A stretch of 64,000 bases of DNA from Chthonomonas calidirosea (lineage in GTDB: Bacteria > Armatimonadota > Fimbriimonadia > Fimbriimonadales > Fimbriimonadaceae). Below are positions 1-8,006 of this stretch, in pieces. Where the stretch lies: assembly GCA_945882415.1 (NCBI GenBank), contig CAMCWC010000015.1:1-64000 (forward strand), written 5' to 3'. The notes under the pieces are model-generated. The model saw only the letters and a program-made list of their open reading frames with translations. It had not been told where the DNA came from and ran no database searches. The position numbers and the translations under genes were made by a program. The stretch's first letter is position 1. Every line of letters begins with the position of its first letter.

Positions 1-422
1 AGGAACGGCGTCACGATTTCAGAGACAAGTTGGCAAGTCTCGACAGAGATGATGCCTAGTTCCGACACCCTGATCAGGCTTCGCCCAGAAACGAGCAGTC
101 GGGCAGATGCAAATGGATATGCTCCGAACTCCGATACTAACTTTTCGGATACGGCACGTACTTGCTCCAGGGAAACGCCTAAAGTTGTGAACTCTCGGAC
201 GTAGAACAGCTCGATGAGCTCTCGAAAATTTAAATAGCCCGAATCGCCTCGTTGAGATTGTAAAACCGGAAGTTTTCGAACCGATTCCTTCGCGGGGTTG
301 CGATACGTGTATCCGTTAGCCCATCGCCTAATTTGCGCAGCAGGTCGGCGTAGCAGTCTTGCGGAATCCTGCACTGAATAGATTCCGACCCCGAAGTCAG
401 TACCAGACTCCATCTCAACCAT
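1..422 (-). CDS. MerR-like HTH / DUF433 antitoxin, truncated by window edge
   Basis: The frame is open from an ATG at 422 to the left edge, about 140 residues, with no stop. The N-terminus reads as a MerR-type helix-turn-helix: GIYSVQDSARLL, then IRRWANGYTYR (about residues 10-40). A DUF433-like part follows, with GYLNFRELIELFYVREF and GVSLEQVRAVSEKL. Proteins of this kind are usually antitoxins paired with a PIN-like (DUF5615) toxin whose gene follows the antitoxin; here that place lies beyond the left edge, so the toxin cannot be seen. Upstream on the minus strand a TATGAT hexamer (434-429) ends 6 nt before the ATG, so the gene probably has its own promoter and a leaderless mRNA, although it follows alkA by only 26 bp. 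A second ATG at 413 is possible. The family call is from memory of the domain pattern. Confidence 0.75.
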   Translation of the reverse strand, partial: MVEMESGTDFGVGIYSVQDSARLLRRPAAQIRRWANGYTYRNPAKESVRKLPVLQSQRGDSGYLNFRELIELFYVREFTTLGVSLEQVRAVSEKLVSEFGAYPFASARLLVSGRSLIRVSELGIISVETCQLVSEIVTPF

Positions 423-448
423 GGTCAGATCATAGCATTACGGGGCCC

Positions 449-1057
449 TTAGTCCTCCAAAATCCGCCACAAATACCAAGCCGCGACTGACCTATACGGC
501 CGAAACCGCTCGCCCTCTAAAGTCAGCGCCTTCGGCGTCAAACGCTCCTCTAACCCCATCAACTTCGTCCACCCAGCCCGAATTCCGAGGTCGTCCACCG
601 GCCAAACATCGAGGCGTCCCAGCCGGAACATCAGCAGCATCTCCACCGTCCAGCGGCCGATGCCTTTCACCGCCGTCAGCTCGGCAACAATCTCGTCTTC
701 CGACCTCGAACCAAGCTCTCCAAGAGACGGAATAGTCCCCGCCAAGGCACGAGCGGCAAGGTCTTTCAGATACCCCGCCTTCGCCCAAGAAAGTCCGACA
801 GCTCGAAGCGACTCCAGCGAAGCCTCATCAACCATCCGCACATCCACGTGCACTCCATCGCCGAACTGCGTTGCAAGGCGGCGGAAGATCGTATCCGCCG
901 CCTTCGTGCTCAATTGCTGACTGCAAATCGCCCCGGCCAGGCACGCCACCATGTTGTCGGGCGGAGCCGTGGTCACCAAAACGCACGGCCCATGCTTGTC
1001 TACAAGTGGAGCAAACCGCGGCTCCCCCGAAACAATAAACGCCTCCGCTTCGGTCAC
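449..1057 (-). CDS. alkA: DNA-3-methyladenine glycosylase (AlkA / HhH-GPD family)
   Basis: Base-excision repair glycosylase of 202 residues that removes alkylated purines. The HhH-GPD core is visible: ICSQQLSTKAADTIFRRL near the N-terminus, the hairpin VKGIGRWTVEMLL (about residues 128-142), and DVWPVDDLGIR, which supplies the catalytic Asp. There is no Lys at the position used by bifunctional lyases, which fits a monofunctional AlkA-type enzyme. It is shorter than E. coli AlkA because the N-terminal beta domain is missing, as in many bacterial homologues. The start is a GTG sharing one base with the stop of the upstream aldo/keto reductase, so the two are translationally coupled. It is the last gene of the carotenoid operon, an unusual position for a repair enzyme. 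Confidence 0.9.
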   Translation of the reverse strand: MTEAEAFIVSGEPRFAPLVDKHGPCVLVTTAPPDNMVACLAGAICSQQLSTKAADTIFRRLATQFGDGVHVDVRMVDEASLESLRAVGLSWAKAGYLKDLAARALAGTIPSLGELGSRSEDEIVAELTAVKGIGRWTVEMLLMFRLGRLDVWPVDDLGIRAGWTKLMGLEERLTPKALTLEGERFRPYRSVAAWYLWRILED

Positions 1058-2034
1058 TAAGCCAATGCTTCCCGAACGAATGCGACGTCTTCTTCGGACA
1101 AATATCGGCCCGCTCCAGCGACGTTGACTCGTACCTGATTCTCATTGCGGAATCCAGGAATCACGCAAGCGACGTGAGGGAAGGAAAGAATGTAGTTCAA
1201 GGCCAGCGAAGCCAAATCCGTTACCGAATCGCCAAACCGCGACTTCAACTTCTCCAACTTCGGCTTCAGAGCCGTAATGGCCTCCGCCGAGAACGCGGAC
1301 GAGTTCTGTCGGTGGTCTCCTGGCTCAAAGCTTGGCGGCTTAGACGGATCGAACTTGTCCAGCAATCGCCCTTGTGCCAGCGGACTAAAGGCCACAAAAG
1401 TAATGTTCTCCTTCGCCATAAGTTCGCTGACGGGAGACCCTGGATTGATGAACTGAGTATCCAAAGCATGCGCCCAGCTCTGGAACACTGCCGGTCGAAC
1501 CTTCGGCGTTACTCGCAGAAAGTCGTTCGAAGAGTAAGCCGACTGTCCCTTTACTCGGACCTTCCCTTCCTCAACCAACTTGTCCATGGTTGCCGCGGCA
1601 TCGTCCAGATACATGTCCGACTCACCGAAGCTGCCGTGGTGGAAGTAGTAGATATCGATGTACTCGCGACCAAGGTTAATCAGCGACTGCTCGCACTGAT
1701 GTCGAATGTGCGCTGGCTCATAAGCATGGGCCGCAGTCCCTGGGAAGTGGCCGATTTTCGTGGCGACAATGAAATCTTCGGATTTCAAGCCCAGCTTGAT
1801 AAACGCCCGTCGCAGCATCTGCTCGGCTTTGCCGTTGCCATAAACGTCGGCGTTATCAAAGTGATTGACGCCCGCGTCAATGCCCGCCTTAATCGCCGCG
1901 ACAATCTCGTCCTCATCAACGTTCGCCCAGCCGTTAGCGTGGCCGTTCACCCAGTTCAGTCCGCCCATCGTCCAGCAGCCCAGACTGATCTCCGAAACCA
2001 TCACACCCGACTTGCCAATTTCTCGTAAGTTCAT
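1057..2034 (-). CDS. Aldo/keto reductase
   Basis: NAD(P)H-dependent oxidoreductase with a (beta/alpha)8 barrel, 325 residues, standard length. The N-terminus MNLREIGKSGVMVSEISLGC is typical. The catalytic tetrad is recognisable: Asp in HFDNADVYG, Tyr in the same stretch, Lys in VATKIGH and His in DIYYFHHGS. The C-terminal part has ACVIPGFRNENQV, the cofactor-phosphate-binding region. Substrate is unknown. It lies 26 bp downstream of crtB and overlaps alkA by one base, so it is probably co-transcribed with the carotenoid genes. A role in end-group modification of the carotenoid is possible but is not shown by the sequence. Confidence 0.88.
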   Translation of the reverse strand: MNLREIGKSGVMVSEISLGCWTMGGLNWVNGHANGWANVDEDEIVAAIKAGIDAGVNHFDNADVYGNGKAEQMLRRAFIKLGLKSEDFIVATKIGHFPGTAAHAYEPAHIRHQCEQSLINLGREYIDIYYFHHGSFGESDMYLDDAAATMDKLVEEGKVRVKGQSAYSSNDFLRVTPKVRPAVFQSWAHALDTQFINPGSPVSELMAKENITFVAFSPLAQGRLLDKFDPSKPPSFEPGDHRQNSSAFSAEAITALKPKLEKLKSRFGDSVTDLASLALNYILSFPHVACVIPGFRNENQVRVNVAGAGRYLSEEDVAFVREALA

Positions 2035-2060
2035 GTTGCGAGTTTAGCCCCGCCGAACCA

Positions 2061-2927
2061 TCAGCGGCCGCCAGCAAGAATCAGCGCGGCCATTTTAAGC
2101 TTCTCGGCCTTGGTCGTTCGGGCCCGTCCAGAAAAAACGTCGTAGCCACGCTCCTCAATCTTCTCGAGAATCTTCGAATATAGCGCTCGAGCCAGCCGCA
2201 CTGGCAACCTCGACCTCGCCGGCAAAGCCGGAATTCCCAAATCGGCCTGCGCATAAAGTTCCCGGGTCCGATCGATCTCAAATCGCATGAGATCCACAAA
2301 CTGCGGCGTCATCTTTCCGGCAAAGATATCTGCCTCAGATACGCCAAACCGCCGCAGGTCCTCCCCGGGCATGTAAATCCGCCCCCGGCCCGCATCTTCC
2401 CCAATATCACGGAGGAAGTTCGTCATCTGCATGGCATCCCCCAGAGACTTTGCGGCTGAAATCGTAGCCTCCTGAGTCTCGGCACCCACCACGTAGCACA
2501 TCATCGCCCCCACCGCCGCCGCGCTACCCTTGGTGTAAGCAAGCAGGTCTTCAAAGGTCTCGTAGCGTGCGACCGTCAGGTCCTGTTCCATCGCATCCAG
2601 AAACTCCAGCGGCTCCTGCATCGGAATCTCGCACTCACGAACCGTATCGCAAAACGCCCGGAGCACCGGGGAATTCGGCCGGACGCCCTCGACTCCCGCC
2701 AGCAGCTCTGCCCGGTAACTCGCCAGTTGCGCACGCTGTTCGTCCAGAGAATTTGTGCCCGGGTTGTCAACCATCTCATCCGGCACGCGGACAAAGGCAT
2801 AGAGCGCGTTCACCCGGCGGCGAACCTTTGCCGGAAACCACTGAGACGCAAAATAGTAGGTCGTTCCGAAATGCGCGTGCAACTCGCGACACGCTTCGTA
2901 GTCTTCCTTCGTTGCGTACGGACCCAT
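2061..2927 (-). CDS. crtB: Phytoene/squalene synthase family (carotenoid first committed step)
   Basis: Head-to-head prenyl diphosphate condensing enzyme, 288 residues. The first Asp-rich motif is in YAFVRVPDEMVDN (about residues 43-55) and the second in MTNFLRDIGEDAGRGRIYMP (about 160-180); both bind Mg-diphosphate. Sequence alone cannot separate phytoene (C40) from dehydrosqualene (C30) synthase; the neighbouring CrtI-type desaturase and CruF-type protein favour a carotenoid product. It sits between the acyltransferase (33 bp upstream) and the aldo/keto reductase (26 bp downstream) in one minus-strand operon. The start is ATG at 2927. A perfect GGCTATAGCC palindrome lies just upstream, in the gap. 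Confidence 0.9.
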   Translation of the reverse strand: MGPYATKEDYEACRELHAHFGTTYYFASQWFPAKVRRRVNALYAFVRVPDEMVDNPGTNSLDEQRAQLASYRAELLAGVEGVRPNSPVLRAFCDTVRECEIPMQEPLEFLDAMEQDLTVARYETFEDLLAYTKGSAAAVGAMMCYVVGAETQEATISAAKSLGDAMQMTNFLRDIGEDAGRGRIYMPGEDLRRFGVSEADIFAGKMTPQFVDLMRFEIDRTRELYAQADLGIPALPARSRLPVRLARALYSKILEKIEERGYDVFSGRARTTKAEKLKMAALILAGGR

Positions 2928-2960
2928 CCGGCTATAGCCTACGCGACCGAACTCGATTTG

Positions 2961-3653
2961 TCACCGCTTCCACGGTTGAAACTTGCGAACATCGAGCCTT
3001 TCGTTCACATCTCCCGTTCCCGCGCTCAGCAATTGAAAGGCAGTCCGGTCGTGCCGAATCAGCGTGGCGGATTGATCGAGGAGCTTTGCGACCGCCAATC
3101 GGGCATCTCGCTGAATCGTGTCGGATGGCGGCATCGGTTGCCCAAATACAACAAAACATTCCGGTCGTTCATGCAGGCTCATCTCGTACCGAATCGCGAC
3201 CGGCACCACCGACTGAACCCCGCCCTTCCGGGCAACAAAGGAAAGCGCATCCCCAAAAGGCAGCAACTCCGGCGGTCGGTGCAACTCAGATTCGGCGAAA
3301 AGTAGCAAGTTCCGCTCCCCCGATTTCAATCGTCGCACCGTTTGCCGAATCGTCGCCGCTCTTCCGGCTGCGTCGTCTCGAGGAAAAGGCATTCCCCCGA
3401 CTTTGGCAAAAAGCGGGAACGAATCGAACTCCGTGATCCAATCCAAAAACGGCCACCCCAGCTTCGTGAGGGCCAAGTACATCACGTAGCCGTCGTGCCA
3501 GCCGTGGTGGTTCGGAGTGATGATGCACGGTTGGGCGACTGGCTCAGCGGGCGGAATCCAGTACACGCCGTGAAACGCTTTCCGCACGCTTCGACGAATC
3601 ATGCCATCCACCAGCCGGCCCAAAAAGCCTTCCGCCTGCGCCGGTGAACTCAT
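2961..3653 (-). CDS. PlsC-like acyltransferase in the carotenoid operon
   Basis: Acyltransferase of the lysophospholipid acyltransferase fold, 230 residues. The catalytic HX4D motif is in NHHGWHDG (about residues 49-56). A second conserved block appears as FLDWITEFDSFPLFAKVGGMPFPRDD split over residues 69-95, and the substrate-binding block as LLLFAESELHRP. It lies between crtI (24 bp) and crtB (33 bp) on the same strand. This placement suggests acylation of a carotenoid or carotenoid glycoside rather than general phospholipid synthesis; that is inference from context. No glycosyltransferase is present in the cluster. Confidence 0.82.
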   Translation of the reverse strand: MSSPAQAEGFLGRLVDGMIRRSVRKAFHGVYWIPPAEPVAQPCIITPNHHGWHDGYVMYLALTKLGWPFLDWITEFDSFPLFAKVGGMPFPRDDAAGRAATIRQTVRRLKSGERNLLLFAESELHRPPELLPFGDALSFVARKGGVQSVVPVAIRYEMSLHERPECFVVFGQPMPPSDTIQRDARLAVAKLLDQSATLIRHDRTAFQLLSAGTGDVNERLDVRKFQPWKR

Positions 3654-3677
3654 GCCTACAGTCTGACCAACCCGGAC

Positions 3678-5126
3678 TTACAAGTACCCGTCTTTCAACA
3701 ACCGATCTTCCACAAGCTCCGCCCCGATCAAAACCATCGGCAGCCCATTCCCGGGCACGGTGCTTGCGCCGACATAGTAAAGCCCCGGGTTCGCCTTGTC
3801 CTTGTTGTTCGGCCGGAAGCAAATGCTCTGGAGCAAGTCGTGGCTCAATCCGAACGCGGCCCCTTTGTCCAAGCCGAGCTTGTTCTTCCAGTCGTGCGGA
3901 GTAAAGCTCGCCATGCCGCGAATGTTCTCGCGACGGAAGCTTGTTTCCTTTTCAAGTCGCGTGAACACTTTGTCTCGAAGAATCTCGGCGTCGGCATCGG
4001 TAAATGGATGATCCAGGTTCGGACACGGGATCAGCAGATAAAGGTTCTGGTGCCCTTCTGGCGCTTTCGTCTTGTCGGTCTTGCAAGAGATCGCGGTGTA
4101 AAAAGCCGGATCGCTGGGGATCTCGTGCTTGTTAAAAATCTGGTCAAGGTTCTGGAAGAAGTCGCCACCAATTGTGATGTTGTGGTGCAGCAGCTCCGGC
4201 AACTCGCCCTCGTAGTCGCAGTAAATCGTGAGAGCCGAGCACGAGTACCGTCGCTCGACATCCTTCTTCACCGGGATCAGGCTCTTCTCCGCCGTCGGCA
4301 GATCCGCATTGCAAATGACGGCATCGGCGGTAAGGACCTCGCCAGATTCCAGTGTCACCGACTTGCCGTCCACTTTCACCACCTTCGTATTCAGCCGAAT
4401 CTCCGCGCCGCGCTCTCGCGCCAGCCGCGCCACCGTCCGCGGAATCTGCACCATCCCGCCGTCCGGATACCAAATCCCTTCGCCGTACTCCATGTACACC
4501 AGCACCGCGTAAACGTACGGCGCGTCGTAAGGGCTAAGGCCCAGGTACATGGTTTGCAGGCAAAACAGGTGATGGAGCCGCTTGTCGTCAAAAGTCCGCT
4601 CGACTTCCTTCGCCAGGTTGCTCAGCATGTTGTGCTTCAGCGCGAGTTGCAGTGCCTTTGGCGAAGCCAAATCTAGCACCGAGTCGTAGTTTCGCCGAAC
4701 AAATTTCGGGATCGAATCCTGATACAGGCCGCCGAGTCGACCGATGAACTCCGGGTACTTCGCTGCGTCCGCGTCGCCCGCAAGCTCCTGAATGTTCCGC
4801 CGCATCAGGGCCATGTTGCTCGTGCAGTTCAGGCGGTTGCCATCCGAGAAGAAAACGCGATAGTTCGGATCACACAGCGAAATCGAAAGGTGATCCGAAA
4901 ACTTTTCGCCGACGTCCCGAAAGAGCTTCTCGAACGGGTCGAGCATCATGAGCAACGTCGGACCCGCATCAAACACGCAGTCGTTGACGCGAACCTCTCG
5001 ATCTCGGCCACCCACTTGGTCGGTTTGCTCAAGCACCGTCACTCGGTGCCCCCGATGGGCCAGTCGCAGCGCGGTTGCCAATCCGCCTAATCCCGCTCCG
5101 ACAACAATGAACTCACGCTTTGGCAC
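3678..5126 (-). CDS. crtI: CrtI-type phytoene desaturase
   Basis: FAD-dependent carotenoid desaturase/isomerase, 482 residues, normal length. The N-terminal dinucleotide-binding motif is VVGAGLGGLATALRLAHRGH (residues 8-27), followed by VLEQTDQVGGR. FDAGPTLLMML is the usual CrtI substrate-side motif. The C-terminal FAD-contact region reads GLYYVGASTVPGNGLPMVLI, typical of the family. The start is GTG at 5126, 8 bp after the cruF-like gene. It introduces double bonds into phytoene (or dehydrosqualene). Together with CrtB and CruF it makes the core of a pigment pathway. Confidence 0.93.
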   Translation of the reverse strand: MPKREFIVVGAGLGGLATALRLAHRGHRVTVLEQTDQVGGRDREVRVNDCVFDAGPTLLMMLDPFEKLFRDVGEKFSDHLSISLCDPNYRVFFSDGNRLNCTSNMALMRRNIQELAGDADAAKYPEFIGRLGGLYQDSIPKFVRRNYDSVLDLASPKALQLALKHNMLSNLAKEVERTFDDKRLHHLFCLQTMYLGLSPYDAPYVYAVLVYMEYGEGIWYPDGGMVQIPRTVARLARERGAEIRLNTKVVKVDGKSVTLESGEVLTADAVICNADLPTAEKSLIPVKKDVERRYSCSALTIYCDYEGELPELLHHNITIGGDFFQNLDQIFNKHEIPSDPAFYTAISCKTDKTKAPEGHQNLYLLIPCPNLDHPFTDADAEILRDKVFTRLEKETSFRRENIRGMASFTPHDWKNKLGLDKGAAFGLSHDLLQSICFRPNNKDKANPGLYYVGASTVPGNGLPMVLIGAELVEDRLLKDGYL

Positions 5127-5134
5127 GGTTCAAT

Positions 5135-5800
5135 CTACAGCCTAAAGGCGAGGTCTAACAGCAACAGCCCGACCATCAGCCCCAAGTGCCCCACCAAAAC
5201 GACCCAGCCGCGTCGATCTGCGGGCAATCCGGCCCGCTGCAAAGCAAACGCGCCTAGCCCAGAAATCACCCACCATGCGAAGAAGTTCGCCACCGGTACG
5301 TTGCCTGGAAGCGGTCCACCGTCCGTCCATTTCCAGTACCGCAAAGTGTTGACGGCGACGGGCTCCATCACCAGGTCTATTCCTGCCGCAAGGAGTCCAG
5401 CCAAGACGGGATTGGGGATCACTCGCGTAGCGGCGGCGGTGATCATCAGCCAGGCCAGGGGTAGCAAAAGAGGAAAGAAGCCGAGCCCATTGAGCCAGAT
5501 CACCGGCAGCCATTGATCGGTGTACTCGTATCGACCAAACGGAAAGCCCGTCGCCAAGCCCAATACCTCGGTAGCTGCACCAAAAAGTCCAACGCCGATC
5601 CCGACCTTCCAAAGTCGAGCATCCACTTCCGTACCGAATGCGACGACCACTCCGATGGCGATGGTGAGGACGGAACTGACAGGCCCGATCAGCCCTGGAT
5701 CCAACTTCAGCGCTCGCGACGCCAACGTTCCGCAAAGTGAAAACACAATCAACCCAATGTAGGCGCGGACTTCCCAAGAAACCGGCGAACTTGCTTTCAC
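5135..5800 (-). CDS. cruF: CruF-type carotenoid biosynthesis membrane protein
   Basis: Membrane protein of 221 residues, about seven hydrophobic segments, matching the CruF/DUF422 family of carotenoid 1',2'-hydratases. The signature region GFPFGRYEYTDQW (about residues 84-96) and the stretch DLVMEPVAVNTLRYWKW (about 142-158), with acidic residues inside membrane segments, support this. In the family it hydrates the psi end of acyclic carotenoids such as gamma-carotene or bisanhydrobacterioruberin. It is the first gene of the operon. The start is GTG at 5800; TACCTT ends 8 nt before it on the minus strand and may be its -10. Its start region overlaps the divergent tRNA-Ser promoter. Confidence 0.83.
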   Translation of the reverse strand: MKASSPVSWEVRAYIGLIVFSLCGTLASRALKLDPGLIGPVSSVLTIAIGVVVAFGTEVDARLWKVGIGVGLFGAATEVLGLATGFPFGRYEYTDQWLPVIWLNGLGFFPLLLPLAWLMITAAATRVIPNPVLAGLLAAGIDLVMEPVAVNTLRYWKWTDGGPLPGNVPVANFFAWWVISGLGAFALQRAGLPADRRGWVVLVGHLGLMVGLLLLDLAFRL

Positions 5801-5828
5801 TGACCGGCAAGGTACCCCGTGCTATAAT
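5800..5828 (+). promoter_or_regulatory. Sigma-70-type promoter of tRNA-Ser
   Basis: CTGACC at 5800-5805 (-35), a 17-bp spacer, and a consensus TATAAT at 5823-5828 (-10). The tRNA begins 12 nt further on. The -35 touches the start codon of the divergent cruF-like gene, so both promoters share this short space. Confidence 0.75.
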
Positions 5829-5840
5829 CTGATCTCACGC

Positions 5841-5931
5841 GGAGAGATGGCTGAGTGGACGAAAGCGCCCGCCTGCTAAGTGGGTAGAGGATAATATCTT
5901 CTCTCGGGTTCGAATCCCGATCTCTCCGCCA
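5841..5931 (+). tRNA. tRNA-Ser (anticodon GCU)
   Basis: Class II tRNA with a long variable arm. The acceptor stem GGAGAGA (5841-5847) pairs with TCTCTCC (5921-5927), followed by discriminator G and an encoded CCA (5929-5931). The anticodon stem CCCGC/GTGGG encloses the loop CTGCTAA, anticodon GCT at 5875-5877. The T loop is GGTTCGAATCC. It reads AGC and AGU. Confidence 0.97.
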
Positions 5932-6050
5932 GCCTTGTTTCCGATAAAACCCGGTAATTTTTCTGCATTTTCAGGCTGAAGTCCTTTTTTCCGGTGCATA
6001 CACGGCTAAGTACCGTCAGATATTCTCAGGGGGTTCTTCTGAGAGAAGGT

Positions 6051-6530
6051 ATGCGAATTTGGAACTGGACGAGCATCTCGGTATCGCTCTTGGTTGTCCT
6101 TTTGGGCAGCTGTGCGGCCGTGCGTGCACTCAGTCCGCGAAATTCCACCTACATGGCGAAGAAAGCCGTTCCTAAGGTCAGCCAGTTTTTGGCCCAAATC
6201 CAGACCAGAAAAGATCTTCGTCAGCTGGCCGCTAAGATCAAGAACAACTATTTTCAAGGCGACCTAGTTGGCATTTGCCATACGGGGGGCAAGCCCACCG
6301 ATGCTGTCACACCGCTGGATGAGCTCACGCTTCGGAGCGTGAAATCGTTCAACAGCCCGTCCAAAGGAGCCGCGTTGGTCGCTCAGTACGTCCGCGAGTA
6401 CCGCGTCGGGAACAAGAAGTTCAAGATTTACACGGACGCAAAGCGGCAAGCCAACACCTGGCGAATCAGCAAAGTCACCATCGGTTGCACGGGCAAAGCA
6501 AACGACGGATTCCTCAGCTTCTTCCGATAA
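6051..6530 (+). CDS. Small exported protein of unknown function
   Basis: 159 residues if started at ATG 6051, which has a good Shine-Dalgarno (GAGAAGG, 6043-6049). An upstream in-frame GTG at 5994 would put 19 residues before the signal peptide and is unlikely. The N-terminus MRIWNWTSISVSLLVVLLGS is a hydrophobic export signal, followed by Cys (LGSC), a weak lipobox, so it may be a lipoprotein. The mature part is basic with two or three further cysteines and no motif I recognise. It stands alone between tRNA-Ser and the transglycosylase. Unlike many genes here it has a leader with a Shine-Dalgarno. Confidence 0.65.
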   Translation: MRIWNWTSISVSLLVVLLGSCAAVRALSPRNSTYMAKKAVPKVSQFLAQIQTRKDLRQLAAKIKNNYFQGDLVGICHTGGKPTDAVTPLDELTLRSVKSFNSPSKGAALVAQYVREYRVGNKKFKIYTDAKRQANTWRISKVTIGCTGKANDGFLSFFR

Positions 6531-6630
6531 AGCTCCGGCATGATTGAGTATTGATTTACGATTCTGCTGAACCAATCGGCCCGACTCGCCGACTATACAA
6601 AGGTAGAGTTCTGTTTACCCATTGCTAACC

Positions 6631-7626
6631 ATGCGAGCCCTTCTCCTCCTGACTGCCTTAATCACCTCCGTTGCAGCGGCTCAGCCAACTGCGGCTGAGT
6701 ACTTGGCTCAGCGCAAGCGGTACGGAATTACGGAAACCGTTGGCGTACAGGTTTTGGATAAGTTTGTTGGAGCAAAGTTCCTCGAAATCAAAGGAGCAGT
6801 CAAAGGCACCTTCTCTTCTCCCGAGCACGCAGGCGTCCTAATTGAACGGACGAAGGACGACACGATTGCCCTCGAAATCGAGACGATTCCCGAGTGGGTC
6901 TTTATGCGAGAACTGCCAGCTCGAGCGATTATCCGAGCCGAAAGGACCGAGGAGTACGGCGGGCTTAGATGCACTCTCATCGCCATCGCGCCGGCGGAAC
7001 TTGTTCCTGACCTCGTCATCAAGAAGCCAACCCCACCTGCTTCAAAGGCAAAAGCAACCGCGAAGGCACCGTCCCGATCCGGCGGTCGAAGAATTCCGAG
7101 CACCCCACTCAGCCGTTCGGCCCCGCCCCGAAGCTGGACCCTCCCACGCAGTGAGGTTCTTCCCTACTACGTGCAGTTTGTTCGGAACCAAAATCGCCGC
7201 CTGAGCGAACGAGAAGCCACTCGAATCGCCGAAAACATCATCGGCCACTGCCTAAGTCACGGCGTCGACGCGCGCCTGATCATGGCGATCGTTCTGGTTG
7301 AAAGTGGTTTCGATCCGTTCGCCGTGTCAAGCGCCGGAGCAAAAGGCCTCGGTCAGCTCATGCCCGGAACCGCATCCGACCTCGGCGTCAGCAACCGATT
7401 TAACATTGAAGAGAACGTCTACGGCATGGTCAAGCTGATGCGGAAGCACCTCGAGACCTACATCCGCCAAACGGGCGATTCTGGTCGCGGCATGCAACTC
7501 GCCCTCGCCGCCTACAATGCTGGCCCCGGCGCGGTGAAGAAGTACGGCGGAATCCCACCGTACAAACAGACCATCAACTACGTGAAGAAAATCACGTCGA
7601 TCTACGCGACCTTGACCGGCAATTAG
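6631..7626 (+). CDS. Lytic transglycosylase (SLT/LysM-less, secreted)
   Basis: Peptidoglycan-cleaving lytic transglycosylase, 331 residues from ATG 6631 (an in-frame TTG at 6622 is less likely). A signal peptide MRALLLLTALITSVAAAQP is followed by an N-terminal domain of unknown type (about 20-130), then a Pro/Ala/Ser-rich linker with basic residues (about 135-175). The C-terminal SLT domain has the catalytic Glu in VLVESGFDP, then GAKGLGQLMPGTA and LALAAYNAGPGAV. It acts in the periplasm. Its stop codon is interleaved with that of the convergent CHMI-like gene (TTAG at 7623-7626). Confidence 0.93.
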   Translation: MRALLLLTALITSVAAAQPTAAEYLAQRKRYGITETVGVQVLDKFVGAKFLEIKGAVKGTFSSPEHAGVLIERTKDDTIALEIETIPEWVFMRELPARAIIRAERTEEYGGLRCTLIAIAPAELVPDLVIKKPTPPASKAKATAKAPSRSGGRRIPSTPLSRSAPPRSWTLPRSEVLPYYVQFVRNQNRRLSEREATRIAENIIGHCLSHGVDARLIMAIVLVESGFDPFAVSSAGAKGLGQLMPGTASDLGVSNRFNIEENVYGMVKLMRKHLETYIRQTGDSGRGMQLALAAYNAGPGAVKKYGGIPPYKQTINYVKKITSIYATLTGN

Positions 7627-7973
7627 CGCCGATACGTCAGGGCGTCCATGTCCCGCACCTCAAGCGTGACCGCTACGCCGCCCTCTTGGTCCGAGAACTC
7701 AAAACACCGTTTAAGCTCGGCAAAAGCCGTGTCCGCCAGTTTGGCCCGCAGTTCCGGAGAACGGCCCGAGAGGACGCCAAGCGTGCAATGGGCAAACCCT
7801 TCCGGGTGCCCCTCGCCTACCATCCAGTTCGTACGCAGGGTGTGATAGGCCTTGATTGATGTGGTGGAGATCGACTCCACGGAGGCAAGCGCGATGATCA
7901 GGCGCTCCAAAATCTGAGGAATCTCGCCGTTCTCTTGTAGGTCCGCCGTGGTTTCAAGGTGAATATGCGGCAT
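7623..7973 (-). CDS. 5-carboxymethyl-2-hydroxymuconate isomerase-like tautomerase
   Basis: Protein of 116 residues resembling the CHMI (HpaF) branch of the tautomerase superfamily. The N-terminus MPHIHLETTADL resembles the family pattern with Pro as residue 2, the catalytic base after Met removal. The middle contains AYHTLRTNWMVGEGHPEGFAHC. In enteric bacteria the enzyme works in homoprotocatechuate degradation, but no other gene of that pathway is here, so the substrate is unknown. It is a lone minus-strand gene facing the transglycosylase and divergent from the HerA-like ATPase, whose start lies about 30 bp away. Confidence 0.8.
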   Translation of the reverse strand: MPHIHLETTADLQENGEIPQILERLIIALASVESISTTSIKAYHTLRTNWMVGEGHPEGFAHCTLGVLSGRSPELRAKLADTAFAELKRCFEFSDQEGGVAVTLEVRDMDALTYRR

Positions 7974-8006
7974 CGTAAACGCATTGTGATCGAATAACCT
8001 ATGGGC

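Noticed and set aside
230-418. 62-residue minus-strand frame
   Set aside because: It lies within the DUF433-type gene in another frame; that gene has recognisable HTH and DUF433 patterns while this frame has none.
2567-3436. 289-residue plus-strand frame opposite crtB and the acyltransferase
   Set aside because: Low-complexity Arg/Pro/Ser-rich translation spanning two real genes on the other strand, typical of a shadow frame.
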